Below, one piece after another: positions 18,337 to 27,757 of a DNA stretch of 33,556 nt. A program made the position numbers and the translations under genes. This stretch comes from Rhodococcus sp. EPR-157 (GTDB taxonomy: Bacteria; Actinomycetota; Actinomycetes; Mycobacteriales; Mycobacteriaceae), in contig NZ_LVCV01000250.1 of the NCBI RefSeq assembly GCF_001647195.1, forward strand, positions 1 through 33,556, read 5' to 3'. The notes beneath the pieces were generated by a model. It was not told the DNA's origin and ran no database searches. It was given only the letters and a program-made list of their open reading frames with translations. The stretch's first letter is position 1, and every line of letters begins with the position of its first letter.

Positions 18337-18350
18337 TAGAACCTGTTTCT
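18337..18350. promoter_or_regulatory. KstR-like box upstream of the SDR/ADC-like operon
   Basis: TAGAAC-CT-GTTTCT, followed by A, matches the core AAC-NN-GTT and the left half-site; the right half has one base out of register. It lies 32 bp upstream of the SDR ATG in the SDR/antiporter divergent gap. Confidence 0.72.
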
Positions 18351-18382
18351 ATTATTGACGGCAGTCCCTACGAGAGGCAGCA

Positions 18383-19192
18383 ATGACCGAATTCGAAGGA
18401 AAGTCGATCCTCGTGACCGGAGGGGGAAGCGGCATCGGGCTCGGCATCGCCACCGCTCTCGCCGACGCAGGTGCGACCGTCACCATCGTCGGACGCACCA
18501 AGAGTAAGCTGGACGACGCGGCCGAAGCCACATCGTTGCGAACCTACCCCGCCGACGTCACCGACGAGGATACCGTCGTCGATGCTGTCGCGTTCGCGAC
18601 CTCGCACACGGGCAGGCTCGATGGCGTCGTCGCCTGCGCAGGTGGCAACGAGACGATTGCACCGGTGACGCAGATCGATGCAGCTGCGTGGCGCCGTACC
18701 GTCGAGTTGAACGTGACCGGAACGATGTTGACGCTCAAGCACTCTGGCCGAGAGCTCGTGCGTGGCGGCGGCGGATCGTTCGTGGCGATATCGTCCATCG
18801 CCAGTAGCAACACTCATCGATGGTTCGGGGCATACGGGGTGTCGAAATCCGGCGTCGACCATCTCGTGCAACTCGCCGCGGACGAGCTCGGGGCGAGCAA
18901 CGTCCGCGTCAACGGCATCAGGCCAGGTCTGACTCGAACGGATCTCGTCGCGTTGATCACCGACGGCGGACCGATTCTCGACGACTACATGCAGTGCACA
19001 CCGTTGAATCGCGTCGGCGAGGTGTCGGACATCGCCGCTCTCGCACTGTTCCTCCTCGGCACGCAGTCGTCGTGGATCACCGGCCAGATCATCAACGTCG
19101 ACGGTGGCCAGAGCCTGCGCCGCGGACCCGATTACACATCGATGCTCGAGCAAGTATTCGGCGCCGACGGCCTCAGAGGCGTGACGGCGTGA
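18383..19192 (+). CDS. Short-chain dehydrogenase/reductase, KstR-box controlled
   Basis: A 269-residue classical SDR. Cofactor motif TGGGSGIG at 12-19, structural NAG-like ACAGG at 85-89, Asn110 in LNVTGT, Ser138 and the YGVSK active site with Tyr151 and Lys155 are all present. The C-terminal segment ITGQIINVDGGQSL is the usual SDR end. Arg38 after beta-2 (GRTK) suggests NADP preference. A KstR-like box sits 32 bp upstream, and it overlaps the following ADC-like gene by GTGA. It probably oxidises or reduces a hydroxyl or keto group on a steroid or side-chain intermediate. It is not clearly one of the SDRs I know from the Mtb cluster, so no symbol is given. Confidence 0.82.
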   Translation: MTEFEGKSILVTGGGSGIGLGIATALADAGATVTIVGRTKSKLDDAAEATSLRTYPADVTDEDTVVDAVAFATSHTGRLDGVVACAGGNETIAPVTQIDAAAWRRTVELNVTGTMLTLKHSGRELVRGGGGSFVAISSIASSNTHRWFGAYGVSKSGVDHLVQLAADELGASNVRVNGIRPGLTRTDLVALITDGGPILDDYMQCTPLNRVGEVSDIAALALFLLGTQSSWITGQIINVDGGQSLRRGPDYTSMLEQVFGADGLRGVTA

Positions 19193-19854
19193 GTTCGCAT
19201 ACAGTTCTCGGACGGCGCATCGAGATGCCGGTCCACGTGCGCAGCGCCAGGTCCGCGATGGCGTTGTTCTCCGTCGATGCAGCACGCGCACAACGAACCA
19301 TCGACTACGCGGGATTGAAGATCCGCACGTTCCGTCCCGGCCGGGGGCTGTGCGCGCTCATCTTCGTGCGCTACGAGGACGGAGATCTGGGGCCGTACAA
19401 CGAATTCGGCGTCATCTTCCCCACCACGACGGGGGTGCTCATCCATCGCCTGCCCGTCGACGGCGACTTCACGATGGCGGCGGGCCGACAGATCTGGGGC
19501 TTTCCGAAGGAAATGGCGGACTTCGACGCCAAGTTCGGTTCGACTTTCGACGGCCGACTGAGCCGGGACGGTCGGGAGATTCTCCGACTCGAACTGCGTG
19601 CGGGCCTGCCTGCCCCCGGCCGCGCATTCGCACGGCCGCTCGATGCCTACTCGTGTCTCGACGGCGTCACCCGAAGTGCGAGCTGGACTATGACACCGGG
19701 GACGGTCAGGACGAGGCCGGGCGGCGCTCGACTCACCCTCGGCGAGGGTCCGCTGGCTTCCGAGCTACGTCAGTTGAACCTATCCCGTCGCGCACTGCTC
19801 ACGACGCATATGCCCTCTCTACGTATGGAATTCGGGGACGCCGTCACGATGTGA
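19189..19854 (+). CDS. Acetoacetate-decarboxylase-like protein
   Basis: A 221-residue ADC-superfamily protein starting at a GTG that overlaps the SDR stop (GTGA). The key motif is GRQIWGFPKEMADF with Lys107, aligned with the Schiff-base lysine of acetoacetate decarboxylase. The following residue is Glu108, where the clostridial enzyme has a second Lys. Other family segments are GPYNEFGVIFPT and a C-terminal ADC barrel. Related proteins act as decarboxylases, aldolase-dehydratases or cyclases, so the reaction is open. Translational coupling to the SDR under a KstR box suggests that both act on one steroid-derived beta-keto intermediate. Its end overlaps the convergent GNAT gene by 11 bp. Confidence 0.78.
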   Translation: MSSHTVLGRRIEMPVHVRSARSAMALFSVDAARAQRTIDYAGLKIRTFRPGRGLCALIFVRYEDGDLGPYNEFGVIFPTTTGVLIHRLPVDGDFTMAAGRQIWGFPKEMADFDAKFGSTFDGRLSRDGREILRLELRAGLPAPGRAFARPLDAYSCLDGVTRSASWTMTPGTVRTRPGGARLTLGEGPLASELRQLNLSRRALLTTHMPSLRMEFGDAVTM

Positions 19855-20383
19855 TTCGGTCGAGTCGCTGCACGTAGTGCAGCGGCGGGTCGATCGGATT
19901 GTCCGCCGGCAACTCGGCCTCACCGACGCGTCGGAAACCTGCCCTCTCCAACGCTCTCCACGAGGCACGGTTGCCGGCAACTACTGGAACGATGATGGCG
20001 TTCGACGCCGGGTACGCCTTCCATGTGTCCTCGACGAGCGCAGCGATCAGTCGGGTGCCCCGGCCCTTGTGCGTCTGAGCGACGTCCCCGATGAGGTAGT
20101 CGATCGTCGTCGCCTCGTCGGGCATCTCGACGAACTGTGCAATGGCGTCGAGTTCCTCCGGGTAGTCACTCCACCTACACCGTTGGACGTGCGCGAACGG
20201 GACGTCGTCCTCGAATGCCAGCAGGTCCTCGGCAGGTTCCTCACCGCGCACGACCGGCCCGAAGTCCCGCTCGATTGCCTCCGGGGTGAATTCCTGATTC
20301 CACCACCGCGCAACGTGGGGTTGTGACAGCCACTCGGCGATCAGCGGAAAGTCCGTTTCGACGACGCGACGAAAAGTGATCAC
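19844..20383 (-). CDS. GNAT-family N-acetyltransferase (AAC(6')-like)
   Basis: A 179-residue acyl-CoA-dependent acetyltransferase with the GNAT fold. Family signatures are ADFPLIAEWLSQPHVARWW-like N-terminal residues (here ETDFPLIAEWLSQPHVARWW), IDYLIGD in beta-4, QTHKGRGTRLIAALV as the pyrophosphate-binding loop, and NRASWRALERAGFRRVGE. It resembles aminoglycoside 6'-N-acetyltransferases and siderophore-type acyltransferases; resistance is not implied. The GTG start is 20 bp after the hsaB stop on the same strand, so it is probably the last gene of hsaACDB. In M. tuberculosis that position holds nat (Rv3566c), an unrelated arylamine N-acetyltransferase. Confidence 0.8.
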   Translation of the reverse strand: MITFRRVVETDFPLIAEWLSQPHVARWWNQEFTPEAIERDFGPVVRGEEPAEDLLAFEDDVPFAHVQRCRWSDYPEELDAIAQFVEMPDEATTIDYLIGDVAQTHKGRGTRLIAALVEDTWKAYPASNAIIVPVVAGNRASWRALERAGFRRVGEAELPADNPIDPPLHYVQRLDRITS

Positions 20384-20403
20384 GAAGGATCACCGTAGTC
20401 CCA

Positions 20404-20954
20404 TCACAGCCAAGTATCCGAGGAAGCCGCGGTCAGAAACGCCTCCAGATCGTTGCGCCACGGCGCCGGAACAGTCTTGTCCGGCTCGATGCCGGAATAC
20501 TGACCTCGGTAGAACAACAACGGGCGTTCGCCCTTGACCTCCCCGAGCGAATGCACGCGTCCGACGACGATGAAGTGATCACCGCCGTCGTGGACGGTCT
20601 CGACCGTGCAATCGACGTGCGCCAGCGATTCGGACAGAATCGGCGAGCCCAGTTCCGACGGACTCCACTGCACGCCGGCGAACTTGTCCGGCTCACGCGA
20701 GCCGAACCTGGCGCACGTGTCCTGCTGGTCTTCACCGAGCACGTTGACGGCGAATCGTCCGGACTTCTCGATTGCCGCCCACGACCTCGAACCCTTTGTC
20801 GGACAGAACAGTACGAGTGGCGGTTCCAACGAGAGCGCCGCGAAGGACTGGCAGGCGAATCCGACAGGGTCATCGCCGTCGAGAGTCGTGACGATGGTGA
20901 TCCCGGTACAGAACTGGCCGAGAGTGGTCCGGAACGTACGGGGATCGAACGTCA

Positions 20955-20955
<1 letters not shown>
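20404..20955 (-). CDS. hsaB: HsaB, flavin reductase component of 3-HSA hydroxylase
   Basis: A 183-residue NADH:flavin oxidoreductase that supplies reduced FMN to HsaA. Segments LGQFCTGITIVTT, GFACQSFAALSLEPPLVLFCP, SGRFAVNVL, ARFGSREPDKFAGV, HDGGDHFIVVGRV and the C-terminal ALEAFLTA..DTWL-type ending align with Mtb HsaB as I recall it. The ATG at 20955 overlaps the hsaC stop by one base (TAATG), which argues for it over an upstream in-frame start and implies translational coupling. Gene order hsaA-hsaD-hsaC-hsaB is the same as in Mtb. Confidence 0.93.
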
Positions 20956-23897
<2,942 letters not shown>

Positions 23898-23937
23898 TAT
23901 TGCCTACTCCTGCCTTCAGTGGGTTCCCGTCCCAGAC

Positions 23938-23951
23938 TAGAACACGTTCCG
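23938..23951. promoter_or_regulatory. KstR-like box 1, hsaA side
   Basis: TAGAAC-AC-GTTCCG matches the left half-site perfectly and the GTT core of the right. It is 41 bp upstream of the hsaA start. Confidence 0.78.
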
Positions 23952-23960
23952 GTTACTGTC

Positions 23961-23974
23961 GAGAACTCGTTCCA
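23961..23974. promoter_or_regulatory. KstR-like box 2, hsaA/kshA gap
   Basis: GAGAAC-TC-GTTCCA has the AAC-NN-GTT core and the right outer A. It starts 23 bp after the start of box 1, about two helical turns, so both could be bound on the same face. Confidence 0.7.
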
Positions 23975-24005
23975 ACGCTTTCACTAGCCATTTCATGGGT
24001 CATTC

Positions 24006-24019
24006 TATAACGTGTTCTA
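24006..24019. promoter_or_regulatory. KstR-like box 3 and candidate -10, kshA side
   Basis: TATAAC-GT-GTTCTA matches TnnAACnnGTTnnA at every fixed position. TATAAC itself looks like a -10 hexamer, so operator and promoter coincide. The flanking 20 bp (24000-24019) are identical to those at kstD. A start around 24019 would give kshA a leader of about 33 nt containing TTAGGGG as ribosome-binding site. Confidence 0.85.
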
Positions 24020-24052
24020 GTAGAACTATCGGCTGGCAAGTTAGGGGTGCAC

Positions 24053-25183
24053 ATGGCAAGGATTCGCGAGATCGACGTCGGCGAGACACCGACTCGCTAT
24101 GCACGCGGTTGGCACTGCCTCGGTCTGACCAAGAGTTTCATGGACGGCGCCCCGCACTCTGTACTTGCCTTCGGCACCAAGCTGGTGGTGTTCGCTGATT
24201 CGTCGGGCAAGATCGTCGTCCTCGACGGCTACTGCCGACACATGGGCGGAGATCTCACACAAGGAACCGTCAAGGGCGACGAGATCGCGTGCCCCTTCCA
24301 CGACTGGCGCTGGGGTGCGAGTGGAAAGTGCACCTAGATCCCCTACGCCCGACGCGTTCCGCCCCTGGCCCGGACGCGTACGTGGACGACGCTCGATCGG
24401 AACGGACAGCTGTTCGTCTGGAACGACGCCGAGGGCAACCCACCGCCCGAGGACGTGACCATTCCGCGTATCGACGGTGCCTACAGTGACGACTGGACCG
24501 ACTGGACCTGGAACTCCATGGTCATCGAGGGCGCGAACTGCCGCGAGATCATCGACAACGTCGTCGACATGGCGCACTTCTTCTACATCCACTACGCCTT
24601 CCCGACCTACTTCAAGAATGTGTTCGAAGGTCACATCGCGTCGCAGTACCTGAACACGAAGGGCCGTCCGGACATCGGAATGGCGTCGCAGTACGGCGGA
24701 GACACTCTCCTGATGTCCGAGGCGTCGTATTACGGTCCGTCGTACATGATCAATCCACTGACCAACATCTACGGCGGCTACGAAGTCAAGAGCGTGCTGA
24801 TCAACTGCCACTACCCCATCGATCAGAACTCGTTCGTCCTGCAGTGGGGCATCACCGTGCAGAAGCCCGACGGTATCGACGACAAGACCGCTACCAAACT
24901 GGCGGAGAAATTCACCGAAGGCATCAGCGTCGGCTTCCTTCAGGACGTGGAGATCTGGAAGAACAAGACCAAGATCGACAATCCCTTGCTGTGCGAGGAA
25001 GATGGGCCGGTCTACCAGTTGCGGCGCTGGTACGACCAGTTCTACGTCGACGTCGCCGAGGTGAACGAGAAGATGACCGGGCGCTTCGAATTCGAGGTCG
25101 ACACCACGAAAGCCAACGAGGCATGGCAGCACGAAGTCGAGGAGAATCTCGCCAAGCAGGCTGCTGAGAAAGCCGACGCGTGA
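24053..25183 (+). pseudogene. kshA: 3-ketosteroid 9alpha-hydroxylase oxygenase KshA, interrupted by an amber codon
   Basis: Read through, this is a 376-residue Rieske oxygenase that with reductase KshB 9alpha-hydroxylates 3-ketosteroids and opens ring B. Codon 95 (24335-24337) is TAG, after GASGKCT and before IPYARRVPP; the frame is otherwise intact. Rieske ligands Cys61, His63, Cys80 and His83 lie before the stop. The mononuclear-iron ligands His175, His180 (DMAHFFYIHY) and Asp298 (GFLQDVEIW) lie after it, at the positions expected from Mtb KshA. The ATG at 24053 has AGGGG in front; a GTG at 24047 is also in frame. The expected product is a 94-residue Rieske fragment. No second lesion is visible, so the mutation is recent, a sequencing error, or tolerated through another KshA copy. 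Confidence 0.9.
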
Positions 25184-25494
25184 GGTGGGCAAAGGCACCT
25201 GATTTCGCGAACGATCCCTCTCGGATTCGAGAGATCCACGCGCAGACGGTGCTGGACAAGGAGAACTATCTCGACTCGAGGCTCACGCCGGTCGAATGTC
25301 GCGCCTGCGGAACGTGCGTGTTGGTGCGCAAGAACAGTCTCAAGCAGACGTCGGTCCAGTGGACGTCACGGCCGACCGAGTCGTGCCCGGTCTTCCGCGA
25401 ATCGGGTAGTTCGGCGACTCAGGACTCGTGCCCGCGGTTGCAGGACTCCATCGATCATGCAGTGATGGAGGGAATCCTGTCGGTCCCCGACTAG
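25180..25494 (+). CDS. Small Cys-rich protein following kshA (Rv3527-like position)
   Basis: A 104-residue protein starting at a GTG that overlaps the kshA stop (GTGA), so the two should be co-translated. I recognise no domain. Four cysteines stand out: CRACGTC (three Cys in seven residues), then SCPVF and SCPRL, enough to bind zinc or an Fe-S cluster. DKENYLDSRLTPVECRACG has the look of a zinc knuckle. In M. tuberculosis the gene after kshA is Rv3527, of unknown function and, as I recall, longer (149 residues). A role linked to the Rieske oxygenase is plausible from position alone. Its stop codon overlaps the first base of a junction repeat. Confidence 0.65.
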   Translation: MRWAKAPDFANDPSRIREIHAQTVLDKENYLDSRLTPVECRACGTCVLVRKNSLKQTSVQWTSRPTESCPVFRESGSSATQDSCPRLQDSIDHAVMEGILSVPD

Positions 25495-25550
25495 TGGCGC
25501 GGTTAAGTGTGTTCTGACCTACTCAACCGCGCCACTGAGGCGGAGCCGCT
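25493..25550. repeat. Convergent-junction dyad repeat, copy 3
   Basis: The 44-bp dyad (25493-25536) has arms AGTGGCGCGGTTAAGT and ACTCAACCGCGCCACT. The following GC hairpin (AGGCGGAGCCGCT) is degenerate compared with copies 1 and 2. The left end overlaps the TAG stop of the Cys-rich gene. The right arm lies inside the 3' end of the HxlR gene, so the element encodes its last residues. Confidence 0.85.
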
Positions 25551-25869
25551 GCTGGCGCTCGGTTCCCCAATCGCCGAGCGAACCCAGCGCAGCGTTGAGT
25601 GACTTTCCGTGCACGGTCAGCGAGTACTCGACGCGCGGAGGTACTTCGCGGTACACCTCGCGGTGAACGAGCTCATCCTCCTCCATCTCACGCAGATGCT
25701 GCACGAGCATCTTTTCGCTGACCCCGGGGAGGCCTTTCTTCAGTTCGCCGAAGCGTCGAACGCCGTAGTTGTTCAGCTCCCACAGGATCAGTGACTTCCA
25801 CTTCCCGGACACAACGTCCATCGCGGCATCGATACCGCAGATGTACGGCCCACGACGCTTGCGTTCCAT
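25519..25869 (-). CDS. HxlR-family transcriptional regulator
   Basis: A 116-residue winged-helix protein. Signatures are CGIDAAMDVVSGKWKSLILW at the N-terminus, RRFGELKKGLPGVSEKMLVQ as recognition region and VHREVYREVPPRVEYSLT as wing. Cys11 is the single N-terminal Cys that makes HxlR/YodB-type regulators sensitive to quinones, aldehydes or diamide. The last 12 residues or so are encoded by a repeat element, suggesting that the original stop was replaced when the repeat was inserted. It is divergent from two imine-reductase-like genes and probably represses them. Confidence 0.87.
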   Translation of the reverse strand: MERKRRGPYICGIDAAMDVVSGKWKSLILWELNNYGVRRFGELKKGLPGVSEKMLVQHLREMEEDELVHREVYREVPPRVEYSLTVHGKSLNAALGSLGDWGTERQQRLRLSGAVE

Positions 25870-25899
25870 CCCTGATCCTCCATGCTTACGAAAAAGTCA

Positions 25900-25922
25900 G
25901 TAGCGCACAAAATAGTGGGTAC
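25900..25922. promoter_or_regulatory. Candidate HxlR operator
   Basis: GTAGCGCAC, AAAATA, GTGGGTAC form an imperfect dyad with outer GTA/TAC and inner CAC/GTG, in the 109-bp gap between the HxlR gene and the first imine-reductase-like gene. HxlR-type sites often have outer GTA/TAC blocks. The evidence is one weak dyad only. Confidence 0.4.
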
Positions 25923-25978
25923 TTGCCGGATTCACGGTAGCGCGCAATCGTTTCTCTCACCGACGAAGGGAGAAACGA

Positions 25979-26842
25979 ATGTCCGTCAGCGTTCTCGGAG
26001 CAGGGGACATGGGACGAGCGCTTGCCGAGGCTTTGCTCGCCGCGGAGTACCGCGTGACGGTGTGGAATCGGACGCGCAGCCGAGCGGATCCGCTCGGCCA
26101 GCAGGGAGCGACTGTTGTCGAATCCGCCACCGACGCGACGCGATCCGATCTGGTAGTGATCTGCTTGCTCGACTATGCATCGGTGCTCGAGGTGCTGGAC
26201 CCGCTGGCCGAGACCCTCACAGGAAAATCGCTGGTGAACGTGACCACGACTTCGCCGAATCAGTCACGTCTACTGTCCGATTGGGCAGACGGACACGGCA
26301 TCCGCTACCTCGACGGCGGGATCCTGGCGGTGCCGGAGATGATCGGCAATCGCGGTTCGGCAGTGTTCTACAGCGGCAACAGGTCAGTGTTCGACGAGCA
26401 CCGAGAGACTTTCGAAGTCTGGGGATCCGCGACGTTCTACGGCGGCGACGCGGGCATGGCCGCGCTGTACGACTTCGCCCTTCTCTCGGCGATGTACATC
26501 ATGTTCGCAGGCTTCATGCACGGCGCAGCGCTTCTCGGATCTGTCGGGGTGCCGGCTGCAGAGTTTGCATCGTTGGCCACCGCGTGGTTGAGCTCTCTGA
26601 CAGCATCATTCGCGGAATTCGCCGATATCATCGACCGCTCCGACTACTCCGGGCCTGGACAGCAGTCACTCGACTTCAGCGATCTCACCGAGATGGTCGA
26701 CGCGAGCTCGGACCAAGGGATTGCACCCGACGCTATTGCCATGGTGCAAAAGCTCATTCACCGCCAGCAGGTCGAGGGACGCGGTGCAGACAGCTTTGCC
26801 AGAATCTACGAGAGCATCGCCGATGGAGGAGAACATGTCTGA
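25979..26842 (+). CDS. Imine-reductase-like NAD(P)-dependent oxidoreductase, Asp type
   Basis: A 287-residue member of the beta-hydroxyacid dehydrogenase/imine reductase superfamily. The Rossmann motif is VLGAGDMGRALAEALLAAEYRVTVWNRT; NRTRSRA after beta-2 points to NADPH. Central GGILAVPEMIGNRGSAVFYSG and the long interdomain helix beginning AALYDFALLSAMY are imine-reductase-like. Asp165 in that helix aligns with the Asp of R-selective imine reductases. GAAGGGAG precedes the ATG. It overlaps the next, paralogous gene by 8 bp. True 3-hydroxyisobutyrate dehydrogenases have a catalytic Lys in a GxxxGxGxxxKxxxN motif that I do not see here. The physiological substrate is unknown. Confidence 0.75.
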   Translation: MSVSVLGAGDMGRALAEALLAAEYRVTVWNRTRSRADPLGQQGATVVESATDATRSDLVVICLLDYASVLEVLDPLAETLTGKSLVNVTTTSPNQSRLLSDWADGHGIRYLDGGILAVPEMIGNRGSAVFYSGNRSVFDEHRETFEVWGSATFYGGDAGMAALYDFALLSAMYIMFAGFMHGAALLGSVGVPAAEFASLATAWLSSLTASFAEFADIIDRSDYSGPGQQSLDFSDLTEMVDASSDQGIAPDAIAMVQKLIHRQQVEGRGADSFARIYESIADGGEHV

Positions 26843-27692
26843 CACGATCACAGTTATCGGACTCGGGCCGATGGGACAAGCAATGGCCAGGGCGTTCGTC
26901 GATGCCGGCCATCCGGTGACCGTCTGGAATCGGACCCTGTTGCGAGCGGATGGCCTGACGGGCGTTACCGTCGCCGATTCCGTCCAGAGCGCACTCGCAG
27001 CCGGTGACATCATCGTCCTCAGCCTCACCCATTACGGCGCGATGTACGACATCCTGGGACCCCACCAATCGAGATTGACGGGAAAGATCCTCGTCAATCT
27101 CAGCTCGGACACACCCGACCGCACCAGGGAGGCGGCCGAGTGGGCCCGCGCACAGGGCGCGAGCTTCGTCACCGGCGGCGTCATGGTCCCGGCGACGATG
27201 ATCGGAACCGATTCCGCGTACGTCTATTTCAGCGGTGACCGTCCGACGTTCGACACCGTCGAAGCGACGCTCGCAGCGATCGGATCCGCGCGCTATCTCG
27301 GTCAGGACCCAGGCTTGGCGCAGCTCTACTACCAGGCTCAGCTCACGGTGTTCTTGACGTCACTGTCCGCGATCCTCCACGCCACCGCAGTGGTGAACAC
27401 AGCAGGGGTCACCGCGAGCGACTTCGTGCCCGACGCTCTCGACATGGTCGCGGCTATTCCTGCCATCGTCGGCCCGGGACTGGGCACGTCCATCGACGCT
27501 CGGTCCTATCCAGGAGATCTGAGCACTGTCACCATGATGGGCGCCACGGCGGCACACATCACCGAGACCAGCCGGTCCCTCGGAATTCCCGCCGGACTAC
27601 CTGCCGCCGTCGAAGCCCTCTACGACGCCGCGATTGCCCGCGGTCATGGCGCGGACGACTGGGCGAGCGTGATCGAGGTGCTGCGCCCCTAG
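26835..27692 (+). CDS. Imine-reductase-like NAD(P)-dependent oxidoreductase, Tyr type
   Basis: A 285-residue paralogue of the preceding gene. The Rossmann motif is VIGLGPMGQAMARAFVDAGHPVTVWNRT; GGVMVPATMIGTDSAYVYFSG is the imine-reductase core. At the catalytic helix position where its neighbour has Asp165, it has Tyr166 (AQLYYQAQL), as in S-selective enzymes. GGAGGAG stands before the ATG, which lies inside the 3' end of the upstream gene, so translation is coupled. Imine reductases work as domain-swapped dimers, which makes a heterodimer possible. Its TAG stop overlaps the first base of junction repeat copy 4. There is no KstR box. Confidence 0.76.
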   Translation: MSDTITVIGLGPMGQAMARAFVDAGHPVTVWNRTLLRADGLTGVTVADSVQSALAAGDIIVLSLTHYGAMYDILGPHQSRLTGKILVNLSSDTPDRTREAAEWARAQGASFVTGGVMVPATMIGTDSAYVYFSGDRPTFDTVEATLAAIGSARYLGQDPGLAQLYYQAQLTVFLTSLSAILHATAVVNTAGVTASDFVPDALDMVAAIPAIVGPGLGTSIDARSYPGDLSTVTMMGATAAHITETSRSLGIPAGLPAAVEALYDAAIARGHGADDWASVIEVLRP

Positions 27693-27747
27693 TGGCGCGG
27701 TTGAGCGCACGCCAGTGCACTCAACCGCGCCACTGCGGCGGAGCCGC
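27691..27747. repeat. Convergent-junction dyad repeat, copy 4
   Basis: This is the most regular copy. Bases 27691-27734 form a 20-bp stem with one mismatch around a GCCA loop; the arms begin AGTGGCGCGGTTGAGCGCAC and end with ACTCAACCGCGCCACT. A GCGGC-GGA-GCCGC hairpin follows at 27735-27747. It overlaps the stop of the second imine-reductase-like gene and precedes the convergent hsaF stop by about 10 bp. Confidence 0.88.
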
Positions 27748-27757
27748 ACCAGGTGAA

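Noticed and set aside
24047-24337. A complete small 96-residue Rieske ferredoxin-like gene
   Set aside because: The frame continues after the TAG with the rest of KshA, in the same register and with all catalytic ligands, so this is the front of an interrupted kshA rather than a stand-alone ferredoxin.
25979-27692. 3-Hydroxyisobutyrate dehydrogenase or 6-phosphogluconate dehydrogenase
   Set aside because: The superfamily fits, but the catalytic-lysine motif is not present at the expected place and the core segment GG..(V)P.MIG matches imine reductases.
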